35,654 bases of DNA from Microcaldota archaeon. GTDB lineage: Archaea > Micrarchaeota > Micrarchaeia > Micrarchaeales > Micrarchaeaceae. The translations under genes and the position numbers were made by a program. The stretch covers positions 1-35,654 of the forward strand of contig JAJYTZ010000007.1 of NCBI GenBank assembly GCA_021792775.1. The letters run 5' to 3'. Each line of letters starts with the position of its first letter. Position 1 is the first letter of the stretch. The notes under the pieces were generated by a model. That model did no database searches. It was not told the origin of the DNA and saw only the letters and a program-made list of their open reading frames with translations. Positions 8,523 to 14,482 of this stretch are shown one piece after another.

Positions 8523-8674
8523 AAGTAAAGAAAGTGGTTCGCTACAAGTATCACTACGGCGAATATCGCTACCCCTATAAGCACGTATCTCGGATCTATC
8601 TTTGGCCCTTTCGTCGGAGCGTCATAGAAGCTAAGCACGCCAGCCTGCGATTGTGGTGAATACAATGATGCCAT
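8519..8674 (-). CDS. Sec61-beta / SecG-type translocon subunit
   Basis: A 51-residue reading frame matching archaeal Sec61-beta, the small tail-anchored subunit of the SecYE-beta translocon. The family layout is clear: a short polar N-terminus, then AGVLSFYDAPTKGPKIDPRY (11-30), corresponding to the conserved 'aGLmrYyde...ikidPk' block, and one C-terminal transmembrane helix (VLIGVAIFAVVILVANHFLYF, first half of it residues 31-50). Start ATG is at 8672-8674 and stop TAA at 8519-8521. A strong TATA box (8702-8716) lies about 34 nt upstream, giving a leader of only a few nucleotides. The gene converges on the MFS gene with a 4-bp stop-codon overlap. Its short length makes it easy to miss. Confidence 0.87.
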   Translation of the reverse strand: MASLYSPQSQAGVLSFYDAPTKGPKIDPRYVLIGVAIFAVVILVANHFLYF

Positions 8675-8701
8675 ACAACCATTCTTTTATCGTAAGAAAG
8701 A

Positions 8702-8716
8702 CTTTTATATATAACT
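8702..8716 (-). promoter_or_regulatory. TATA box of the Sec61-beta gene
   Basis: On the minus strand AGTTATATATAAAAG is a near-consensus archaeal TATA element. Its centre is about 34 nt upstream of the Sec61-beta ATG, predicting a transcript with a leader under 10 nt. Confidence 0.65.
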
Positions 8717-8827
8717 ACCTTGGCTTTTTTCCAGCATCTCTTCGAGGTACAATCCTGTGCCTCTTTGATGCCCTTTGTGTCTTCTTTTGCAGTATGCTTT
8801 GTGTGGTAGCTCTAGTTATGGCCCCCT

Positions 8828-9358
8828 TTACTGTGTGGTTTGATTACGTTTGTAGAAATCCATCACCTTGTCTAGGGATATAACAAACCATGCGGTATAG
8901 TTTTGGGGATTCGTCTTTACGTCTGCCTCTAGTTCTTCGAGAGAGATCCACTTGAAAGAATCCACCTCTTCGGGATTCGGATCTATCTTCCCCACATATT
9001 TGCCGAATATTACGTGGTCGAACTCGTGCTCCTTGAGGCCTTTATCAAGCTCGGCAAAATAGGTAAAGGAAAATACCTCCGACATCTCTGTGTCGAAACC
9101 CATCTCTTCCTTGAGGCGACGGTGCGCTGCATCCCCTACCGGCTCGTTCTCTCTTGGATGGCTGCAGCATGCGTTAGTCCATAAACCTCCAGAATGGTAC
9201 TTGCTGAGCGCCCTGCGCTGAAGCAGCATCTCCCCTTTGTCGTTGAATATGAATATCGAAAATGCGCGGTGAAGCTTTCCCTCTCTGTGCGCCCTCATCT
9301 TCTCCTCAGTACCTATCTGCCTGTCATTCTCGTCTACAAGTATTACCCTCTCTTCCAT
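8828..9358 (-). CDS. idi: isopentenyl-diphosphate delta-isomerase, type I
   Basis: A 176-residue Nudix-fold enzyme that interconverts isopentenyl and dimethylallyl diphosphate, the entry point to archaeal isoprenoid lipids. GLWTNACCSHPRE holds the catalytic Cys (the second Cys, about residue 65, aligning with the CGHP cysteine of type I enzymes) and a metal-binding His. The Nudix-like AHRRLKEEMGF and KEHEFDHVIFGKY follow; the latter supplies the catalytic acidic pair near 110-112. The frame also allows a GTG at 9365-9367 directly after the ychF stop, but the ATG at 9356-9358 is preferred: GTGAGG lies 3 nt upstream and the protein then begins MEERVILVDENDRQIG as expected. It follows ychF by 9 bp, probably in one operon. 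Most archaea use the unrelated type II flavoenzyme. Confidence 0.92.
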   Translation of the reverse strand: MEERVILVDENDRQIGTEEKMRAHREGKLHRAFSIFIFNDKGEMLLQRRALSKYHSGGLWTNACCSHPRENEPVGDAAHRRLKEEMGFDTEMSEVFSFTYFAELDKGLKEHEFDHVIFGKYVGKIDPNPEEVDSFKWISLEELEADVKTNPQNYTAWFVISLDKVMDFYKRNQTTQ

Positions 9359-9367
9359 AAGCCTCAC

Positions 9368-10534
9368 TTACCGGATTGCACTTACAATCCTTATAACATC
9401 TCCTCCCTTTAGCATATAATCCTTTCCGATGCGCCTTTTGCTTCTCGCGTCCACTGCATACAGCATCCCTTTTGCTAGGTCTGTGTGAATGATCGCGGCA
9501 AGGTCTGATGCTGTTGAACCTTTTTTGATGAGTATTGCATCGGGCAGGATGTTGCCGTAATGGTCCGCGTACTTATTCTCGTCCTCTACAGGATAGACCA
9601 CTATCATCTCAAGCATCTCGAATGCTAGTCTGTTCAACATTCCCTGTACGTCGGATTTACCGCTCTTAAGGAAAGAGCGCATATATGAGAGTGCTTTCTT
9701 TTGCGCCTCGTCTACCTCTTTGAGCTCTTTGAACTCCCTTTTTTCTGGGTTATAATCTATTATGCCGTTCTTATCCGCTTTTCTGAGTGCGAGCTCTATC
9801 GCAGCTGAACAAAGGGCGCATTTCCCTTCGGAAACCGCAAGTATCTTGCCTGTATTTTTGGCAGAGTCCGGATCGTCCGTCTTGTTGGCGCAGATGGATA
9901 TTGGTTTTGATAGTTCTATGATCTTCCAGGCAAAGTGCCTCATCTGCTCTTTTGGGGGATCCCGCTCTCTGTGCCTTATGCCAGACTCCCTCAGGCACTT
10001 CTCTGCCACCTCACCGCTTATCCCTATCCCTGATATCATTTTTGCAAGCTCCGCTCCCGGTTCCTCACTCATATACACCTTTTTCCAGTGCCTCTCGATT
10101 ATTCCTGAAAGCCATTCTGCAAGTTCGTTCTTCACGAGCGCTATGTCTTCCGCAGGATCTGCGCCTGTGCACTTATTTCCGTTCTTATCCGTTTTTCCGC
10201 TTGAATCTATGACAAGTATAAACCCATCAGCTGTGCTGAGATCATTCAGGAACTTGTTTCCCATTCCCTTTCCCGAATGCGCATCTTCTACTAAGCCTGC
10301 AACGTCAACAACGTTTATTGGAACGTACCTCGTGCCATTTTTACAGTATGAGTTTCTTGGATTGCAGCTTACCCCAAACTCACTATGTGGGCACTGGGCA
10401 GTCACGTAAGCCACGCCTACATTTGGGTCTATCGTGGTAAACGGATAATCTGCTATATGCACGTCGTTCATCGTTATCGCAGAAAATAGGGTACTCTTGC
10501 CCTTGTTGGGCGCGCCTATTATTCCTATAAGCAA
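9368..10534 (-). CDS. ychF: YchF/Obg-like GTPase with TGS domain
   Basis: A 388-residue translation-associated P-loop GTPase of the archaeal YchF (Obg-like) family. Switches and motifs are in order: G1 GAPNKGKST (7-15), the effector segment YPFTTIDPNVG, G3 DVAGL within VVDVAGLVEDAHSGKGMGNKFLNDL, and an NKTD-type G4 (CANKTDD). The C-terminus is a TGS domain with HTDLAKGMLYAVDARSKRR. No ATG exists at the expected start. The best start is TTG at 10532-10534, giving MLIGIIGAPNKGKST, with GGTG five nucleotides upstream; a TTG five codons earlier is possible but lacks a site. YchF proteins bind ribosomes and act in translation or stress control. The gene leads into idi. It is transcribed toward tRNA-Leu's 5' flank in the opposite orientation (divergent). 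Confidence 0.92.
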   Translation of the reverse strand: MLIGIIGAPNKGKSTLFSAITMNDVHIADYPFTTIDPNVGVAYVTAQCPHSEFGVSCNPRNSYCKNGTRYVPINVVDVAGLVEDAHSGKGMGNKFLNDLSTADGFILVIDSSGKTDKNGNKCTGADPAEDIALVKNELAEWLSGIIERHWKKVYMSEEPGAELAKMISGIGISGEVAEKCLRESGIRHRERDPPKEQMRHFAWKIIELSKPISICANKTDDPDSAKNTGKILAVSEGKCALCSAAIELALRKADKNGIIDYNPEKREFKELKEVDEAQKKALSYMRSFLKSGKSDVQGMLNRLAFEMLEMIVVYPVEDENKYADHYGNILPDAILIKKGSTASDLAAIIHTDLAKGMLYAVDARSKRRIGKDYMLKGGDVIRIVSAIR

Positions 10535-10590
10535 AAAAACACCATACAATCAGCAAAGGATTAAAACAGTACAAGAATAATAAACCTTGT

Positions 10591-10675
10591 GCAGGGGTAG
10601 CAAAGTTTGGTCAAACGCGCTAGGTTCAGGGCCTAGTCCTTTAGGGGTTCGAGAGTTCAAATCTCTCCCCCTGCA
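10591..10675 (+). tRNA. tRNA-Leu (anticodon CAG)
   Basis: An 85-nt cloverleaf. The acceptor stem GCAGGGG pairs with CCCCTGC, with discriminator A. The D-arm contains GTTTGG. The anticodon stem CTAGG/CCTAG encloses the loop TTCAGGG, giving anticodon CAG. A long variable arm (class II) and the T-arm GAGAG-TTCAAAT-CTCTC complete it. There is no intron and no encoded CCA. TTAAAAC at about 10560-10566 is a plausible TATA element 25 nt upstream. The last 28 nt form part of a 29-bp direct repeat recurring at 12317-12345, so this tRNA served as an integration target. Confidence 0.96.
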
Positions 10676-10676
10676 T
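10648..10676 (+). repeat. att direct repeat, copy 1 (inside tRNA-Leu)
   Basis: The 29-bp segment runs from TTCGAGAG in the variable-arm/T-arm junction through the end of the tRNA plus one base. It is identical to 12317-12345 and in the same orientation. Confidence 0.85.
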
Positions 10677-10677
10677 C

Positions 10678-11457
10678 TCACATTAAATCAGAGTCCTCGA
10701 AGCGCCTCATGACATACTTTTTTACACTACCAAATCCTACGAATTTGCTTTCTGGCAACAGCCTGCGCAGCTCCTTCTCCCATACGCCACCAAATTCCTC
10801 CATCCTGCTAATCAGCCTGGGTTCGCTGAAGACATGACCATGCTCTTTCATCTTTTTATCCACCATATTGACATCAACATCAACACCACTCTGCATCAAA
10901 AAGTAGATATCATATAGGTCTCTGGTTTTCATATTATGCCTGAATAACAGCGCAACTACTTTTTCTGCCATTATCTCTCTCGTGCTCATTACCATGGCTG
11001 TATAAGGTTTCAAATCAGGATATGGCGGATTTCGCCGGAAAATATTAACCCTGCTTATCAGGGACGCATTCTTATCTATCTCTATTTTAAGATGTTGATA
11101 TTTGTTGAGCATTTCGAATAACGGGCCCCTTACACTAAGCTCATACACCAGCATATTCCTGTCATTTCTCTTCCTCATGATTTTTAGTGGACATTCCTTT
11201 GAGAGCTTACTCACAATAGTCGCGACTTGCATGGACACGGAGTTTTTATTTGCGTAATTAAGCGCAATGGAAAAATCTAAGTCATCTGAAAATCTGGCAG
11301 AGCCGTAGAATTTAGATATTGCTGTACCTCCTTTGAAAATTAACGCATCTGTTGCAGAGTATATTTCCGTAAGGAATAATTCCTCTATGTAATCTTTCTC
11401 TTTCTGATACGGATGCTCGTACGTTGTTGTTTCCAGGAGCGTATCTTTATCAATCAT
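10678..11457 (-). CDS. abiEii: AbiEii-family nucleotidyltransferase toxin
   Basis: A 259-residue nucleotidyltransferase-like toxin of the AbiEii/AbiGii family, the toxin half of type IV-classified AbiE systems associated with phage defence by growth arrest. The active-site block is complete: FKGGTAISKFYGSARFSDDL followed by DFS (41-63), containing GG, Lys49 and the metal-binding D-D-L-D-F. A further family motif KIEIDKN sits near residue 126, and a conserved MSTREIMAEKVVALLFRHNM-type helix with TRDLYDIYFL follows. The ATG overlaps the antitoxin stop by 4 bp (ATGA), so the pair is translationally coupled. The stop codon lies 2 bp past the tRNA-Leu 3' end, so the gene fills the cassette to its boundary. 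In known systems the toxin nucleotidylates a nucleic acid or GTP-related target; the target here is unknown. Confidence 0.88.
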   Translation of the reverse strand: MIDKDTLLETTTYEHPYQKEKDYIEELFLTEIYSATDALIFKGGTAISKFYGSARFSDDLDFSIALNYANKNSVSMQVATIVSKLSKECPLKIMRKRNDRNMLVYELSVRGPLFEMLNKYQHLKIEIDKNASLISRVNIFRRNPPYPDLKPYTAMVMSTREIMAEKVVALLFRHNMKTRDLYDIYFLMQSGVDVDVNMVDKKMKEHGHVFSEPRLISRMEEFGGVWEKELRRLLPESKFVGFGSVKKYVMRRFEDSDLM

Positions 11458-12104
11458 TTTATCAACAATCTAGTTTTATCATACTCTCTAACTAACCGTT
11501 TGGCATGTATATAGTGGCCATGCTCTTTCAATAATTTTGCAATTTTCAACACAGCCGATTTCCTTTTACTTCTCTGTGCGTAAAGCACTAACTTGCCGAT
11601 GTCAATTCTTGAAGGTTTATCAAGCACGGTCTCATCAAGATCACTGACATCATTAAAATAATATATATCAACTATCGCCTTCTCCGGGTCAGCTATGAAT
11701 ATGTTGCCGTCAGACTCTTTATGGTATCCGAATAGCATCTCTCCTTTTATCCTTTTGAAAACTATATCAAACCCAGAGACATTCCTGAGTGCTCTGTGCC
11801 TCTTCGTGGAGAGAACATAAACCACCCTAGGTATCTGGGTTGTTAAGCCATAATATGCAAGTGCCGATATCATACTCACATAAGATGGGCTCAGTATATG
11901 TGACGCGATTTCATACTCGTTATATCTCGTCTTTACGTAGTACAAACCTCTTTCTACATGTCCAACAATCCCTTTTTTCATATTCCTGTGCAGAAAAAGT
12001 TTGGTATACGCCTTACCATAATGAAGGATTTTTACTGCGTCTTCCAGCGTGAACACGGGCATATGTTCTTCTATCAAGAATTCCACAAAATCTTTCGTTT
12101 GCAT
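11454..12104 (-). CDS. abiEi: AbiEi-like winged-helix antitoxin
   Basis: A 216-residue protein upstream of and overlapping the toxin gene by 4 bp, as expected for AbiE antitoxins. The N-terminal 60 residues form a winged helix (FTLEDAVKILHYGKAYTKLF, then GIVGHVERGLYYVK). The C-terminal part carries the family block SPSYVSMISALAYYGLTTQI, followed by a YVLSTKRH strand and IADPEKAIVDIYYF, typical of AbiEi-type transcriptional autoregulators. The protein should neutralise the toxin and repress its own promoter through inverted repeats. The ATG is leaderless: TTATAAATA lies about 27 nt upstream. The hairpin at 12193-12238 is a possible operator. Confidence 0.82.
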   Translation of the reverse strand: MQTKDFVEFLIEEHMPVFTLEDAVKILHYGKAYTKLFLHRNMKKGIVGHVERGLYYVKTRYNEYEIASHILSPSYVSMISALAYYGLTTQIPRVVYVLSTKRHRALRNVSGFDIVFKRIKGEMLFGYHKESDGNIFIADPEKAIVDIYYFNDVSDLDETVLDKPSRIDIGKLVLYAQRSKRKSAVLKIAKLLKEHGHYIHAKRLVREYDKTRLLIK

Positions 12105-12125
12105 AGTTTAATTACGGTAGTAAAA

Positions 12126-12138
12126 GTATTTATAATTA
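12126..12138 (-). promoter_or_regulatory. TATA box of the abiEi-abiEii operon
   Basis: The minus strand carries AATTATAAATAC, centred about 27 nt upstream of the abiEi ATG. This places transcription start at or next to the start codon. Confidence 0.6.
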
Positions 12139-12192
12139 TGTGTTTTGCTGATTATCAAATGATAACCAATGTAACATTTATAAAAAATGACC

Positions 12193-12238
12193 TTTCCCTA
12201 GGGCCGAAGCTCGATGTATCGTTTTCGGGCTAGGAAAT
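12193..12238. repeat. imperfect hairpin and GGCTAG repeats near att
   Basis: TTTCCCTAGGGCCGAA (12193-12208) is nearly complementary to TTCGGGCTAGGAAA (12224-12237), with a 15-nt loop. The right arm's GGCTAGGAAATAT recurs as TGGCTAGAAATAT (12262-12274) and TGGCTAGAAAACA (12285-12297), giving three similar motifs next to the distal att. They could be arm sites for a recombinase, operators for the antitoxin, or part of a small RNA. A TATA-like ATTTATAAA on the plus strand (about 12174-12182) precedes the hairpin. Confidence 0.45.
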
Positions 12239-12316
12239 ATTGTTTGTTTTGGTGTAGTTTATGGCTAGAAATATAGGCGTGAAATGGCTAGAAAACACTC
12301 TCGAACCATTAGCGCC

Positions 12317-12345
12317 TTCGAGAGTTCAAATCTCTCCCCCTGCAT
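12317..12345 (+). repeat. att direct repeat, copy 2 (distal end)
   Basis: Exact copy of the last 28 nt of tRNA-Leu plus the next base. The sequence upstream of it is not tRNA-like, so this is a 3'-end fragment rather than a second tRNA gene. It also forms a 9-bp perfect inverted repeat with 12297-12305 (ACTCTCGAA / TTCGAGAGT). Confidence 0.85.
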
Positions 12346-12363
12346 ATTTTTGCATCAAGCAGT

Positions 12364-12630
12364 TTAGACCTTATATCTGGCCTTGAATAGCTTGCTGTTT
12401 ACACTCCATGCCTTCCCGAATACGAGTTTCTTTTGCCTCCGGCACGCCGTGCATTCATCCTGCATTTTGAATATCTCCTGGCTGGTTTTCGCCTTTCCGG
12501 TCTGGAAATCAAAAGTCATTGCATTATGCTTTTTGCAGAGATTCCAAACGATCAGAGAATCCTCAAGCGCATCAAGCTCGCTGTCGCTTACTGTTATTGT
12601 AACCCTATGTCTCTTATTCCTGTTTTCCAT
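12364..12630 (-). CDS. orphan third gene of the DUF4258 operon
   Basis: An 88-residue basic protein, third gene of the DUF4258-DUF2283 operon, starting 6 bp after the DUF2283 stop. AGGAT lies 4 nt before its ATG. The N-terminus has a beta-strand-then-helix look (HRVTITVSDSELDALEDSLI). The middle contains Cys and His residues (NLCKKHNAMTF and DECTACRRQKK), which could bind a metal ion. No family was recognised. Its position suggests it belongs functionally with the preceding pair. The stop lies only 18 bp from the distal tRNA-Leu att copy. Confidence 0.6.
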   Translation of the reverse strand: MENRNKRHRVTITVSDSELDALEDSLIVWNLCKKHNAMTFDFQTGKAKTSQEIFKMQDECTACRRQKKLVFGKAWSVNSKLFKARYKV

Positions 12631-12636
12631 TCGATC

Positions 12637-12852
12637 CTAAGTGGTCGCAATAGCTACGCGTTTCTTGCCGCTTATAATTGTGCTCATCATCTTCATCGCT
12701 GTCTTGCTGGCCTCAAGTATCTCTATTTCAAGCGGTTTACCCTTCTTGTCGTAGTGTGTTATGATATTCTCCTTCTGCTCGCCGAAGTCGAGCCTGCCCT
12801 TACCTAAGATTAGAACTAGGATGTCGGTCTTCGGATCATATTTATATATCAT
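12637..12852 (-). CDS. DUF2283-family protein
   Basis: A 71-residue protein with the DUF2283 pattern: MIYKYDPKTDILVLILG, then ENIITHYDKKGKPLEIEILE and AS, matching the family's 'YDpeaDvLyi...dyDe.GnvvGiEiL.AS'. DUF2283 genes are frequently next to DUF4258 or RelE-like genes and are treated as putative antitoxin partners. The frame can begin at GTG 12859-12861, but the ATG at 12850-12852 fits both the family start and the AAGGAG 8 nt upstream, and overlaps the preceding gene's stop. The C-terminal SGKKRVAIATT tail is an extension beyond the conserved core. Confidence 0.82.
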   Translation of the reverse strand: MIYKYDPKTDILVLILGKGRLDFGEQKENIITHYDKKGKPLEIEILEASKTAMKMMSTIISGKKRVAIATT

Positions 12853-13078
12853 ATCGAACACTCCTTGCCTTATACGTAGTAATTACGACTAGAAAGCTTT
12901 TATGCTCTTCTACTATCACTCGGAGAACATGGCCGTTGAGCCTCTTTTGATATATCCTGCGATCGGTATGACCTTTGGTAACTGAGTCAGGAGCTTCAAG
13001 CGTCTTTTCGACCATTGCCTTATCCACGCCGTACTTGCGCATGCGCTCCAAGGAGTGTGTGGTGAACTCTATATCCAT
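12842..13078 (-). CDS. DUF4258-family putative RelE-like toxin
   Basis: A 78-residue protein with the DUF4258 layout: FTTHSLERMRKYGVDKAMVE (HS..R...RgI...v), a middle strand with GHTDRRIYQKRL, and HVLRVIVEEHKSFLVVITTY with the terminal Tyr-Lys/Arg. DUF4258 resembles small RelE-fold toxins. Paired with DUF2283 it is usually interpreted as a putative toxin-antitoxin unit, though activity is not established. The frame extends 32 codons upstream, but ATG 13076-13078 is chosen because the family begins there. A TATA-like TTTATTTAAG lies about 27 nt upstream (leaderless). It overlaps the DUF2283 gene by 11 bp. Confidence 0.8.
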   Translation of the reverse strand: MDIEFTTHSLERMRKYGVDKAMVEKTLEAPDSVTKGHTDRRIYQKRLNGHVLRVIVEEHKSFLVVITTYKARSVRYDI

Positions 13079-13105
13079 AGTTAGCATAGCGGATTCAAAG
13101 CTTAA

Positions 13106-13255
13106 ATAAATGCCGCACAATCCGCGTCTAAAGAAAATAAAGTGAATGTTTTCGATGCCTTCCATGCGGCGCATGTTGGGGAAGGCATAATCAGTTCTGA
13201 TAGTGTTTATGATAGATTAGGAATCGGGAGAGTGAAGTTGGAGGAGCATCCCTAG
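13106..13255 (+). pseudogene. VapC (PIN domain) C-terminal remnant
   Basis: An open frame without a proper start encodes about 49 residues that match the C-terminal third of VapC PIN nucleases: VNVFDAFHAAHVGEGIISSD followed by SVYDRLGIGRVKLEEHP. The DAxHAA helix and the ISSD...YDR strand-loop contain two of the acidic catalytic residues. The upstream half of a PIN domain (first Asp and Glu) and any VapB antitoxin are missing, so the gene is a fossil. It runs opposite to the flanking toxin-like operons. Only the tail survives between the DUF4258 promoter and the DUF6155-like gene. Confidence 0.7.
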
Positions 13256-13291
13256 GGTTTGGAAGTTTAAAGCTAAGCTGACGAGGAATGT

Positions 13292-13804
13292 TTAAGATAA
13301 TTCACCAATATATTCCTCAATTGTATCTTTGTAGCCCCATCCTTCCGTAGCATGTTTCATAATCCAATTTAACTCGGTCATGAACTGTTCTTTTAACGAA
13401 GTGTTTCGTGGTTTGTTCAGTAATTCTATGACCTCGTGAAACATATTCTCCATACTTGTGTAAAAGGCTCCATATAAATCTCCGTACTCTTCACCTAGCT
13501 TCGTTCCAGTTTCAACGTAAAACAGCATTAAATCTATGATAAGCTTATCATCCTTTGATATTTTTTTGAAGTTTGAAATAAACTTTCTAGCTTCCCTGAG
13601 GTTGGGTGTTGAATTGTTGAAGATGCATGTTCTGATTTTTCCCTTGAAATACGCTATTGCTGCTTCATCTCCGTTTGTTCCTTGAAGCTTTAGGCTAAGC
13701 CATTCAAGATTTTCCTTTCTTAAGGCTGCAACTTCCACCACAAGCGAGATCAATGCATTTTTCTCCAACCTTTTCAATTCTTTCCTTAGGTTCTCCCCTT
13801 TCAT
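13292..13804 (-). CDS. DUF6155-like helical protein
   Basis: A 170-residue, all-helical protein starting MKGENLRKELKRLEKNALIS. Its pattern (an L..L..L..K basic first helix, IAYFKGKIRTCIFNN, then LREARKFISNFKKISKDDK and a DLMLFYVETGTKLGEEYGD block) resembles the DUF6155 family, whose function is unknown. It has no signal peptide or cysteine cluster. The ATG follows the RelE-remnant stop by 11 bp, with AGGTG 8-9 nt upstream, so it is the last gene of the winged-helix antitoxin/RelE operon. It may be a passenger or third component. Family assignment is from memory of the pattern and moderately sure. Confidence 0.6.
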   Translation of the reverse strand: MKGENLRKELKRLEKNALISLVVEVAALRKENLEWLSLKLQGTNGDEAAIAYFKGKIRTCIFNNSTPNLREARKFISNFKKISKDDKLIIDLMLFYVETGTKLGEEYGDLYGAFYTSMENMFHEVIELLNKPRNTSLKEQFMTELNWIMKHATEGWGYKDTIEEYIGELS

Positions 13805-13815
13805 CTTCCGAGCAC

Positions 13816-14181
13816 CTACCTTTTTCTGTAGCCTAATATCTTGTCGTATTCCTTGTGATCTATTATGTACAGGATAAAACTCACTATCTCGACTTCGTTA
13901 GTCCTAATTGTATATATCATTCTCCAATAGTGAGTAAGTTCTATTCAGAACAGATTATTAACGTCAAGACCTTTCGGTATCTGTTCTTTTGCTATGCCTT
14001 GTCCATACGCCTGATTATACCTGAGAATCTCTACTTTCTTGTTTATTGATTTTAGCAATTGTATCTCTTCAGAGTTTGTCCTTCCCTTGCTTTTCTGCTC
14101 GTCTACAACTTTGTAGAGCATTTCATACGCCTCCTTGGCTTGGTCTTTGAGAATTACCCTTATGGCTTTTGGCGTCTTCAT
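13816..14181 (-). pseudogene. RelE-family toxin interrupted by in-frame TGA
   Basis: Reading from ATG 14179-14181 gives 78 residues ending ...QIPKGLDVNNLF, then TGA at 13945-13947. The same frame continues without disruption for another 42 codons, beginning IELTHYWRMIYTI and ending IIDHKEYDKILGYRKR, then TAG. The two parts join into one normal 120-residue archaeal RelE-type mRNA interferase. Homologues have NNLWR(V/I)(E/N)L at this point, so the TGA sits where Arg is expected and a single CGA-to-TGA change would explain it. TGA is an ordinary stop elsewhere in the window (for example abiEii, argS, secE), so recoding is unlikely. The ATG overlaps the antitoxin stop by 4 bp. The truncated product lacks the conserved C-terminal catalytic strand. 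Confidence 0.8.
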
Positions 14182-14456
14182 AGCTCTAATCCTCCTTTCT
14201 TTAGTTTATTCATCAAATCGCTGGGCGTGTATGTCCATACTACACCCTTTGTAGTTATCAGTATCTTGCCGCTTTCTTGTAGATAATTTAGAATTTCAAG
14301 AAGAGTTGCGTGCATCACTTTTCTCGGTAACCTCCTTTTCAATTCTGATATTTTGATAACTTCTTTGCTATCTCTTAAGGTTTGTTCTACCATAAGTACA
14401 GTGTTCAGAGTAGGCGAATGTTGAATCTGTATTTGAACTGGGGTTTTTGAAGTCAT
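14178..14456 (-). CDS. winged-helix antitoxin of the RelE operon
   Basis: A 92-residue protein upstream of, and overlapping by 4 bp, the broken RelE gene. It has a helix-turn-helix (VIKISELKRRLPRKVMHATL) and a following LLEILNYLQESGKILITTKG with wing strands GVVWTYTP, the layout of winged-helix antitoxins paired with archaeal RelE toxins. The N-terminus (TPVQIQIQHSPTLNTVLMVE) probably forms a dimerisation strand and helix. The start is ATG 14454-14456; a TTG three codons upstream is less likely. Upstream are an AT-rich TATA (GATATAAATATT) and the palindrome at 14483-14500. The gene is intact although its partner is not. Confidence 0.75.
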   Translation of the reverse strand: MTSKTPVQIQIQHSPTLNTVLMVEQTLRDSKEVIKISELKRRLPRKVMHATLLEILNYLQESGKILITTKGVVWTYTPSDLMNKLKKGGLEL

Positions 14457-14482
14457 ATCTATCAATAATATTTATATCAATC

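Larger units (their letters stand above)
10676..12345. mobile_element. tRNA-Leu-targeted AbiE toxin-antitoxin cassette
   Basis: About 1.67 kb is bounded by the tRNA-Leu 3' end and an exact 29-bp direct copy of that end. It carries only the AbiEii and AbiEi genes plus about 210 bp of non-coding DNA with a hairpin and short repeats. This is the classic footprint of site-specific integration into a tRNA 3' end. No integrase, relaxase or replication gene lies between the repeats, so an element of this form would need a recombinase in trans, or be the remnant of a larger one. The cassette looks more A+T-rich than the housekeeping genes to its left. Confidence 0.7.

Noticed and set aside
8715-8827. 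Very basic frame downstream of idi on the minus strand, reminiscent of a small ribosomal protein
   Set aside because: It has no ATG, GTG or TTG start in the frame, no Shine-Dalgarno site, and does not align in motif order with L39e, S30e or L41e as I know them.
12261-12387. A 41-codon plus-strand frame starting MARNIGVKWLEN across the distal att
   Set aside because: Half of it is translation of the tRNA-derived repeat. It is too short to be an integrase piece and has no recognisable motif.
13945-13947. TGA recoding (TGA as a sense codon in this organism)
   Set aside because: TGA ends many conserved genes here at the expected place (argS, secE, abiEii, the thioredoxin-fold gene). One in-frame TGA in a toxin is better explained by mutation.
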